Assembly (NCBI GenBank): GCA_001767495.1 | Contig: MELA01000146.1 | Coordinates: 5,122 to 42,975 of the forward strand | Length of the DNA stretch: 37,854 nucleotides | Source of the DNA: Acidobacteria bacterium RIFCSPLOWO2_12_FULL_65_11 | GTDB taxonomy: Bacteria > Acidobacteriota > Vicinamibacteria > Vicinamibacterales > CAVVIG01 | Direction: 5' to 3' | Part shown: positions 30,948 through 37,854 of the stretch, piece after piece | Numbering within the stretch: position 1 is the first letter of the stretch | Layout: every line of letters begins with the position of its first letter | Translations under genes and position numbers: made by a program | Notes under the pieces: model-generated | Seen by the model: only the letters and a program-made list of their open reading frames with translations | Told to the model about the DNA's origin: nothing | Databases searched by the model: none

Positions 30948-31997
30948 CTACCTAGACGCCTCAAGCGCGTCGTTCCACTTCGGCAGGATCTCCACGCGCG
31001 CCGCCGAGCGGAACACCATCAGAAACTGCTTGCCGTCCGGCGTCTGATCGAAGTTGCGACGCAGGTTCGGCTGCACGAACCCCGAGATCGGCAGCTCTCG
31101 AGGCCGGCCGAACATCACGAGTCCGTTCTGGAAGGTGACGGCGAACATGCGCTGGCCGGTCTGATAGTAAATCTCCGTGAGGTCGCCGGTCGACACATAT
31201 CGCGCATCGCGCCCAGCCTCGACGACGGTCTTGCGTTCGGCGCCGCCGAGCGACTGGACGACGATTCGGACCTTGTCCCAGCTGGCGGCAAGCGCGGTCT
31301 TCGCATCGATCAGCGTGAACAAGACGGCGTTTCCGCCGGGCAGCATCTGTGGGCCGTAGGCCAGCTCGCCGTCCTTGACGGTGACGATCGTCTCCGCCGT
31401 TCCGCCGCTTGCCGGCACGCGCAGGATGCCCTTCGGCCCCTGACCGACGAGGAGCGTGTCGTTCGACGCCCAGCTCATGCCGAACGGATTGTCGGCCTCG
31501 CCGATGGTCGTCGCGGCGCCGCCGCTCACGGCGATGCGCTTGAGCATCCGATCGGCGCCAGACCAAAACGCCATCGAGCGGCCATCCGGAGAAAAGACGG
31601 GGCTCGAGACGCCCTGCGCGATCGCGGTTCCCGCAATCTCGACCGGCTGACCGTCACCGACGGTCCTCATGAACAGTCGCGCGTTCGCGACGTACGCGAA
31701 CCGCGTGCCGTCGGGCGACATGGCCACGACCTGCCGGTCGGCATTCGTGAAGGCCTGATCTACGGGCAGCGTGATCCCTTGAGATCGAGGCGTCTGCGCC
31801 GCGATGGTCGCGACGAGGGTGCAGATGAGCAACGCAGGTGCGAGTCGGCGCGTAGGAGTCCTCCGCGGAGACCGAGTTAATCGCGCATCAGGCGAACACA
31901 CGGAATTATACGAGGCAATGGCTGCAACGCTACGGTGAGGCTGGGTTGCGGAAACTGCCATCCCTGACGCCGATTCTTCGATAAGGACCGACAGCAC
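30948..31997 (-). CDS. TolB/PD40 beta-propeller protein lacking a kinase domain
   Basis: VAMSPDGTRFAYVANARLFMRTV, PVFSPDGRSMAFWSGADRMLKRIAVSGGAATTI, RRNFDQTPDGKQFLMVF; resembles the C-terminal half of kinase-propeller fusions. Start uncertain. Confidence 0.7.
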   Translation of the reverse strand: MLSVLIEESASGMAVSATQPHRSVAAIASYNSVCSPDARLTRSPRRTPTRRLAPALLICTLVATIAAQTPRSQGITLPVDQAFTNADRQVVAMSPDGTRFAYVANARLFMRTVGDGQPVEIAGTAIAQGVSSPVFSPDGRSMAFWSGADRMLKRIAVSGGAATTIGEADNPFGMSWASNDTLLVGQGPKGILRVPASGGTAETIVTVKDGELAYGPQMLPGGNAVLFTLIDAKTALAASWDKVRIVVQSLGGAERKTVVEAGRDARYVSTGDLTEIYYQTGQRMFAVTFQNGLVMFGRPRELPISGFVQPNLRRNFDQTPDGKQFLMVFRSAARVEILPKWNDALEASR

Positions 31998-32055
31998 GGG
32001 CGGAAATCTGAAGTCTCAAGCCTGAAGTCTCAAGTGTGAACGGTCGGCGATCCGA

Positions 32056-34389
32056 CTAACGGCCGACGAGGCGCAGGCGAACCCCTCCATTGACGAGCCG
32101 CGGCGAGCCGATCGTCGTCGGCAGCGTGCCCACGAAATACTCCCGATCGAACAGATTCTGCACCCCGAAGAACACGTCAACGTTCCGCACGATCGTGCGC
32201 GACACCGCCAGATCGACCGTTGTGTAACCCGGTAGGCCGGGATCCGAATACCCCGGCACAATTCGCGCGTTCTGATCGTCGTCAAACTGGCGGCCGATCA
32301 TCTGCACGCCGAGCGAGACGCTGGCAAAGCGGGGATTCGCGTACGCCGCGTGGATCGACCCGCGGTGCCTGGGAACCTGCGCCAGGGTCTTGCCGACAAG
32401 CGCCGGACTCGCCGCAGCCTCCTCGACGGTCGCGCGGTCGAAGAGGTACCCGCCGCTCACACGCCAGAACGAGCCGAGCCGGTACTCGACCGAATTCTGA
32501 ACCCCCCAGATGCGCGTGCGGCCCAGGTTCTGCCGCTGCTGCGTCGTGAGCGCCGGGGTCGTGCTGATAGTGACATTCGAGACCGGGTTCTCCACCCGAT
32601 TCTCGAACCAGGTCGTGCGTACCGTCAGGTTGGCCCAGGGCGTCACGGTGACACCAGCTTCGCCACCCTTCAGGCGCTCGGGCCCGAGTTGATCGTTGGC
32701 GCGTGTGAGCACCGCGCCCACCCGGAACTGCCGGTACAGCTCGTTGAGCGTCGGCGCGCGGAAGCCCGAGCCCACGCTGCCCCACACGCTGACGCGATCC
32801 GATACGCGATAGAGGGCGCCCACCCGCGGGCTGACGACCGTGTCGTCCCGCTCCGGCAGGAACAAATTATTGTTCGCCGTCGGCGTCCCTGAGGGAAAGT
32901 TCGTCTCTAGGTTGTGCGCGTCGTAGTTGCGCCAGCGATCGAGGCGCGCGCTCACCGTCACGGCCAACGCCGGCAGCACCGTGACGATGTCCTGCACGAA
33001 CGCCCCCACGCTTTTCTGCGTGCCGCCCGACACGCGTTCGAGCGTCACCGCCGTGCCGGTTGTCGTGTCGAGCGCCCGTTCCTCGCTGTCGCCGTCCACC
33101 CAGCGCCAGTCGGTGCCGATCTGCACATCGTGACTGGAGCCAAACGCGCGGGACCATTGCACCATGCCGCCAACGCCCCTGGTCGGCACCTTCTGGAGCA
33201 GCGTCATGCGCCCGATGCTTCGGAGAGGCGTCGCGGGCGGCACCGCCAGGAAGTTGCTGTGGAAGGTCTCGAAGTCGGTGAAGACGCGCGCCTGCAGATC
33301 GCTCTGGTCCGGCAGCAGGAGGCGCACGCCGGCGCTCGCCGAGTTCCATCGCGTGTCGTTGGCCTCCCCGGGGCGGTTGGGGTCGGTGGTGCTGGCCTTG
33401 GCGTTCTGCCGGCTCTCGCGGAAGCGGCCGGCCCGCAGGAACCCGTTCACACCGGGCCTGGGCGTGTACTCGAGCTTCAGATTCACGTTGCTGAACTCGA
33501 CGGTGGCCTTGTTGTCGACGAGCCCGCGCTCGTTTGCCACCACGATCGGGAAGCCGTCAGTGTCGAACACGCTGCCGTCAAGCGTCGCGCCGAGGTTGCC
33601 CCAGACATCGCTCGCCAAGAAATCGAACTTCCGACTGTGGTTGTTGCCGTACTGAGGGCTCAACTCGAGCGTCCGCCGCGAGGGCCGGCTCGGGACGATG
33701 TTAATGACGCCGCCCATCGCGTAGTTGCCGTACAGGCTCGAGCTCGACCCCTCCACGATTTCGATGCGGTCGGTGTTGTCGAGCGGCACGCGCGTCCAGT
33801 ACACCCAGCCGCCGAACGGATCGTTGAACGGCATGCCGTCGAGAAGGACCAAGGTGCGGCTGACGCCGCTCGGACCGATGCCGCGCAGCGACACGCCCTG
33901 CGACGTGGGATGGGACGACAGGCTGCTCGTCCGGCGGAACAAGCTGAACGTCGGTACCTGACGCAGGACATCGTCGGCCACGACGGCCGGCGACTGCGCG
34001 ATCTCGTCGCGGCCGATGATCTGCACGCTCGCGGGCACGTCGGCGACCGACTGCTCGCTGCGCGTCGGCGTCACGGTCACCGTTTCGAGGAGCGGCGCCA
34101 CGGCGAGTACGATCGTCAGGTCGCGTCCGCGGTCCGCGTCGGTCACGCGCCGGCTTTCCTCCTTGAAACCGCCGGCACGAACGATCAAGGTGAGTTCGCC
34201 GCTTCCAGAAGGCTCGACAGTGAACCGGCCGTCCGGACCGGTCACCATCTGCCGATCGGCACCCGCCGCCGTGCGCACAACCACCACCGCGCTCGGCACG
34301 GCGGCGCCGCTCGCGTCACGCACGACACCGCTAAAGGAGTTTGCTTGAGCGGCCGCCAACAAGGCGCCCACCAGGATCCACGTAGTCAC
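32056..34389 (-). CDS. TonB-dependent outer-membrane receptor with N-terminal carboxypeptidase-regulatory-like domain
   Basis: SFSGVVRDASGAAVPSAVVVVRT, TVTPTRSEQSVADVPASVQIIGRDEI, plug SLRGIGPSGVSRTLVLLDGMPFNDPFGGW, VEGSSSSLYGNYAMGGVINIV; terminal FFGVQNLFDREYFVG. Confidence 0.95.
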   Translation of the reverse strand: MTTWILVGALLAAAQANSFSGVVRDASGAAVPSAVVVVRTAAGADRQMVTGPDGRFTVEPSGSGELTLIVRAGGFKEESRRVTDADRGRDLTIVLAVAPLLETVTVTPTRSEQSVADVPASVQIIGRDEIAQSPAVVADDVLRQVPTFSLFRRTSSLSSHPTSQGVSLRGIGPSGVSRTLVLLDGMPFNDPFGGWVYWTRVPLDNTDRIEIVEGSSSSLYGNYAMGGVINIVPSRPSRRTLELSPQYGNNHSRKFDFLASDVWGNLGATLDGSVFDTDGFPIVVANERGLVDNKATVEFSNVNLKLEYTPRPGVNGFLRAGRFRESRQNAKASTTDPNRPGEANDTRWNSASAGVRLLLPDQSDLQARVFTDFETFHSNFLAVPPATPLRSIGRMTLLQKVPTRGVGGMVQWSRAFGSSHDVQIGTDWRWVDGDSEERALDTTTGTAVTLERVSGGTQKSVGAFVQDIVTVLPALAVTVSARLDRWRNYDAHNLETNFPSGTPTANNNLFLPERDDTVVSPRVGALYRVSDRVSVWGSVGSGFRAPTLNELYRQFRVGAVLTRANDQLGPERLKGGEAGVTVTPWANLTVRTTWFENRVENPVSNVTISTTPALTTQQRQNLGRTRIWGVQNSVEYRLGSFWRVSGGYLFDRATVEEAAASPALVGKTLAQVPRHRGSIHAAYANPRFASVSLGVQMIGRQFDDDQNARIVPGYSDPGLPGYTTVDLAVSRTIVRNVDVFFGVQNLFDREYFVGTLPTTIGSPRLVNGGVRLRLVGR

Positions 34390-34487
34390 GGCTGCAGATT
34401 ATAGGCCCTCAACCGGTGTTCGAGGCGAAATTGCAGCGGATCTGGACCCTGGCTTTGGTAATATACCGACGCGGGAATCGTGTAGAG

Positions 34488-35498
34488 ATGAGCCTCCGAT
34501 CTGTTGCCGTCATCGCCTTGGTGATTCCTCTGGGACTGGACCTTTACATAACGGTCTCAGCGGACAATCCTCTCACCGCCGCACCTCTCTCCGCCGCAAC
34601 GATCGAACTGGAGCAGCGGCCGTCGAACGCCTTGGTGATTCCCCTGGGACTGGACCTCTACATGCCGGTCCCAGCGGACAATCCCCTCACCGCCGAAAAG
34701 ATCGACCTGGGGCAGCGGCTGTTCAACGACCGGCGCCTCTCGCGTGATGGTTCAATCTCGTGCCAGTCATGCCACGAGCCCGCGCGCGCGTTTTCCGATG
34801 GTCGCGCCGCGCCCGTGGGCGTCTTCGGGCGCACGGGAAACCGCAACTCGCCGGCGCTCATCAATCGTGGCTACGGGCGCACGTTCTTCTGGGACGGCCG
34901 CAGTCCATCGCTCGAAGATCAAGTGCTCAAACCGATCCAGGACCCGAGAGAAATGGATCTCACGCTGGACCAAGCCGCCGCGCGTGTCGGTCTCGATGCC
35001 GTGACGATCTCGCGAGCGTTGGCGAGCTATGTCCGCAGCATTCTGTCCGGCGATTCGCCCTACGATCGGTTCGTGAACGGCGATCGCAGCGCCTTGTCGG
35101 CCGACGAGCAGCGAGGGCTTCAGGTCTTTCGCGGGAAAGGCGACTGCGAGGTCTGTCACGCCGGCCCGACTTTTTCCGACGAGGAGCTCCACAACACCGG
35201 CATCGCGTGGCGCCCTTCGACACGTTCAGGGCAGGGGGGTGCGCTCGCCGACCGGGGTGCCGGTCAGGGTAACTTCAAGACGCCGACGCTCCGCGAGGTC
35301 GCGCGCACCGCACCCTACATGCACGACGGCAGCCTGCAAACCTTGGAAGGGGTCGTGGACTTCTACGACCGCGGTGGCCGGCCCAACCCCAACATCGATC
35401 CCGAGCCTCACCCGCTCCGTCTCTCGGTCGAAGAGAAGCAGGCGCTTGTCGCGTTCCTGAAGTCGCTCTCGGGCACGATCCGCGAGGGTCGGCCGTAG
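34488..35498 (+). CDS. Di-haem cytochrome c peroxidase/MauG family protein
   Basis: Two CxxCH motifs (CQSCHEPARAFSDGR, CEVCHAGPTFSDEELHNTG); RNSPALINRGYGRTFFWDGRSPSLEDQVLKPI; APYMHDGSLQTLEGVVDFYDRGG. Confidence 0.93.
   Translation: MSLRSVAVIALVIPLGLDLYITVSADNPLTAAPLSAATIELEQRPSNALVIPLGLDLYMPVPADNPLTAEKIDLGQRLFNDRRLSRDGSISCQSCHEPARAFSDGRAAPVGVFGRTGNRNSPALINRGYGRTFFWDGRSPSLEDQVLKPIQDPREMDLTLDQAAARVGLDAVTISRALASYVRSILSGDSPYDRFVNGDRSALSADEQRGLQVFRGKGDCEVCHAGPTFSDEELHNTGIAWRPSTRSGQGGALADRGAGQGNFKTPTLREVARTAPYMHDGSLQTLEGVVDFYDRGGRPNPNIDPEPHPLRLSVEEKQALVAFLKSLSGTIREGRP
34515..34727 (+). repeat. Internal tandem duplication in the peroxidase N-terminus (offset 114 bp)
   Basis: ALVIPLGLDLYITVSADNPLTAA...ELEQRPSN followed by ALVIPLGLDLYMPVPADNPLTAEKIDLGQRLFN. 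Confidence 0.9.
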
Positions 35499-35564
35499 GA
35501 GCGAAAGCGGCCTCGCCGAAGGCTCTCAGGCCACCTCCGCGAAGACGCCAGCCACTCATCCCTG

Positions 35565-37028
35565 CTAGTTGGTCGCCGCAGGCGGCTTCGACTGAATCGT
35601 CTTCAGATTTTCGGCGAACGTCTGAATCGGGCCGTGGACGGGAACGGCCTTGTCGACCCTCAGCTTCCGATCCGCGACATTCTGCCTGTAGTTGTCTCCC
35701 CACGGATGCTGGATCCACCCGGCGTCGTACAGGTCGGCTTGAATCAGCATCCGATCGCGCGGGACGTAGCCAATAAGCAGCGTCCCCGCGTGGATGTTGT
35801 CCTTCACGTGATAGAGCTGCAGCTCCATCGAGCGGTCCTTGAGCGTCAGCGTGTCGTCTACGGTCTCGATCTCGAGCGGTTTCGGGTTCTTCGCGAGCGC
35901 ATCCGAAACGATGGTGTGCGGGCGCTCGACGAGCCACTTGAAGAACTCTTCGTTCCCCTTGTGGGTGATGATGGTCAGCCCTTCGGCAACCGCCACACGC
36001 AGACCACCCGAGTGATCGAAGTGGTGATGCGACACGATGGCGTGCGTGAGCGGCTTGGGGCTGAGCGTCCTGGCCTTGGCGATGACGGCCGACGATCGCA
36101 CGTCGTTCTGCGGCACTTCGAAGAGCACCAGGTGGTCGTCGAACTCGAACACGATGCTGCGATGGTTGCCCGATCCGGCGAGCCACCAGATCCCGCGGCC
36201 GACCTGCTGCGCGTCGACGGTTGCCGGTGCAATGGCCGGCGGCACGGCCGCTGACTTCACCGCATCGGGCGCGGCGAGATCGCCGGCGTCGCCATCGATC
36301 GTGTTCTTCGACACCTCGATGTCGGCCTGCACGTACTTGTCGATCTTCGTCGTCAGCCGCTTCGGCAGCTTCAGGCCGCTCACCTCTTCGTAGTTGGAGA
36401 AGGTCGTCTCGATTGCGACGTCACCCAGATTGTTGTGATAGCTCATGGAGACGACGCGGGTCGGGAGCTTTGTGATGCCGTCGATGGCCAGCGTCACGAC
36501 ATCGCCCTTGGCCGTTGTCACGTCAACGACCTGCTCGATGCCCAACTGGTGCAGGTTCCCGACTTTCGCGCCCGGATCGAGGGCTGCGCGAACGGCGGTG
36601 ATTGGATGGTGCAGCATCTCGAGGCGCCGGTCGCGCGCCACCATCTCCGCGACTCGAGCCGCCATGGCGTCGGGCGCCACGTTGAACCCGACGTCGCCGT
36701 CGATGCCGAAGTTCTGCCGCTGGACCGTGGCGGCCGCAAACGGGAACTGCGCCGTTCGAACCTGCTCGAGCCGCATCCGCCCGTTTGCCGGATCGGTCGT
36801 CCGCTTGAACTCGGTCACCTTCCAGACCCTCAGCTCGGCGTCCGGCGTCAGGTTTTGCCCGACGTTGGGGTTCGTCCCTTCGCCTTCGATCGTCAGCGTC
36901 TTGACCGCCTGGACGCGGTCCCTGCCGCCCAACGCCTCGGCGGCGTCGTTCACTACCTGCATTTCCGGCGGTGTCTGCGTGCAGGCGCCCGCGAGCGCAA
37001 CGGCCAAGGCGATCAGCATCTTCTTCAT
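35565..37028 (-). CDS. MBL-fold metallohydrolase, lipoprotein/exported
   Basis: Leader MKKMLIALAVALAGACTQ (lipobox LAGAC); canonical HAIVSHHHFDHSGGLRVAV. Confidence 0.9.
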   Translation of the reverse strand: MKKMLIALAVALAGACTQTPPEMQVVNDAAEALGGRDRVQAVKTLTIEGEGTNPNVGQNLTPDAELRVWKVTEFKRTTDPANGRMRLEQVRTAQFPFAAATVQRQNFGIDGDVGFNVAPDAMAARVAEMVARDRRLEMLHHPITAVRAALDPGAKVGNLHQLGIEQVVDVTTAKGDVVTLAIDGITKLPTRVVSMSYHNNLGDVAIETTFSNYEEVSGLKLPKRLTTKIDKYVQADIEVSKNTIDGDAGDLAAPDAVKSAAVPPAIAPATVDAQQVGRGIWWLAGSGNHRSIVFEFDDHLVLFEVPQNDVRSSAVIAKARTLSPKPLTHAIVSHHHFDHSGGLRVAVAEGLTIITHKGNEEFFKWLVERPHTIVSDALAKNPKPLEIETVDDTLTLKDRSMELQLYHVKDNIHAGTLLIGYVPRDRMLIQADLYDAGWIQHPWGDNYRQNVADRKLRVDKAVPVHGPIQTFAENLKTIQSKPPAATN

Positions 37029-37046
37029 ATGGTGCGCTCCCGATTC

Positions 37047-37108
37047 AGGTCCGCCTCAAGGCGGACCCTGCGGCTGTCGAGAAGCAGTGTCCGCCTTCAG
37101 GCGGACCC
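37047..37108. repeat. Inverted pair of REP-like palindromes (diverged)
   Basis: aggtccgcctcaaggcggaccctgc and gcagtgtccgccttcaggcggaccc. Confidence 0.8.
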
Positions 37109-37167
37109 AGCAAATTCGATGCGGAGTATGGGTGGCGGTGGACCACGTGTCAAGTTAGGCTATGCCC

Positions 37168-37854
37168 ATGAAAGCGATTCGCGTGCACGCGTTCGGCGGA
37201 CCGGAGGTTCTGAAGTACGAAGACGTCCCTGAGCCGACACCGAAGCCGGGCGAGGCCGTCGTGAAGATCGACGCCGCAGGCGTGAACTTCATCGATATCT
37301 ATCAAAGGACCGGTACCTACAAGGCTTCTCTGCCGCTGACGCTCGGACAGGAAGGGGCCGGCACGATCACCAAGGTCGGCGCCGACACAGCTGGCGTCCA
37401 GGTCGGCGACCGCGTGGCCTGGGCCGGCGTGGTTGGCAGCTACGCCGAAAGCAACGCCGTTCCCGTGGATCGGCTCGTGCCGCTGCCGCAAGGCGTCACC
37501 ACCAAACAAGGCGCGGCGACGATGCTGCAGGGGATAACGGCGCACTATCTCGCGTGCTCGACCTACCCACTGAAGTCGGGCGACACCTGCCTGGTGCACG
37601 CGGGGGCCGGCGGCGTCGGCCTGCTGCTGACGCAGATTGCGAAGCTGCGAGGCGCGCGGGTGATCGCGACGGTCTCGACCGAAGAGAAAGCCGCGCTCTC
37701 GCGCGGCGCGGGCGCCGATGAAGTCGTGCTGTACACGAGCCAGGATTTCGAGGAGGCGGTCAGGCAGTTCACCGGCGGGAAGGGCGTGCAGGTCGTCTAC
37801 GAGTCGGTGGGCCAGACGACGTTTGCCAAGAGCCTGAATTCGCTGGCGCCTCGC
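37168..37854 (+). CDS. Quinone oxidoreductase (NADPH:quinone reductase/MDR family), partial at window end
   Basis: MKAIRVHAFGGPEVLKYEDVPEPTPKPGEAVVKIDAAGVNFIDIYQRTG, GQEGAGTI, VHAGAGGVGLLLTQIAKLRGARVIATVST. Confidence 0.92.
   Translation, partial: MKAIRVHAFGGPEVLKYEDVPEPTPKPGEAVVKIDAAGVNFIDIYQRTGTYKASLPLTLGQEGAGTITKVGADTAGVQVGDRVAWAGVVGSYAESNAVPVDRLVPLPQGVTTKQGAATMLQGITAHYLACSTYPLKSGDTCLVHAGAGGVGLLLTQIAKLRGARVIATVSTEEKAALSRGAGADEVVLYTSQDFEEAVRQFTGGKGVQVVYESVGQTTFAKSLNSLAPR

Noticed and set aside
32007-32035. Direct repeat ctgaagtctcaag x2 near the TonB gene end
   Set aside because: Too short and only two copies; probably incidental or a fragment of a dispersed repeat that cannot be assessed here.
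32914-34404. 496-aa + strand ORF opposite the TonB receptor
   Set aside because: Low-complexity R/H/A-rich translation; the minus-strand ORF has full TonB receptor motifs.

Overview
High-GC bacterial chromosomal window; gene content and repeat types suggest Acidobacteriota/Vicinamibacteria, by impression only. About 25 protein-coding genes are supportable: methyltransferase, amidohydrolase, DUF4159, a decayed Ser/Thr kinase, APC permease, IPT/NHL propeller, HNH nuclease, NlpC/P60, a DHDPS-family and ABC importer cluster without an ATPase gene, Nramp-UspA, cysD-cysN-APS reductase, SMP-30-like, UbiX-like, an MBL protein flanked by two related secreted proteins, a TonB receptor, a di-haem peroxidase, a second MBL protein and a quinone oxidoreductase. 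The most unusual part is 14.0-21.1 kb. It starts with a candidate sigma-54 promoter, followed by a predicted membrane protein with an N-terminal excisionase/MerR-type HTH, an extracytoplasmic S8 (subtilisin) protease and a C-terminal 4 x 36-bp SGSLFGDDSIVW repeat. After it come an 8-codon ORF (MQKIIVWD) with a perfect AGGAGG, a membrane HD-GYP-GAF protein, and a TPR-sigma-54 activator whose two halves differ sharply in base composition. I propose this as an uncharacterised protease/c-di-GMP/sigma-54 signalling locus; function is inference. The window also carries about 18 copies of a GTAG-led palindromic REP-like element, some of which supply stop codons or coding tails. There is also a possible second ~85-100 bp repeat family, a G-quadruplex motif and a candidate structured RNA with terminator upstream of cysD. 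No rRNA, tRNA or CRISPR array was recognised.
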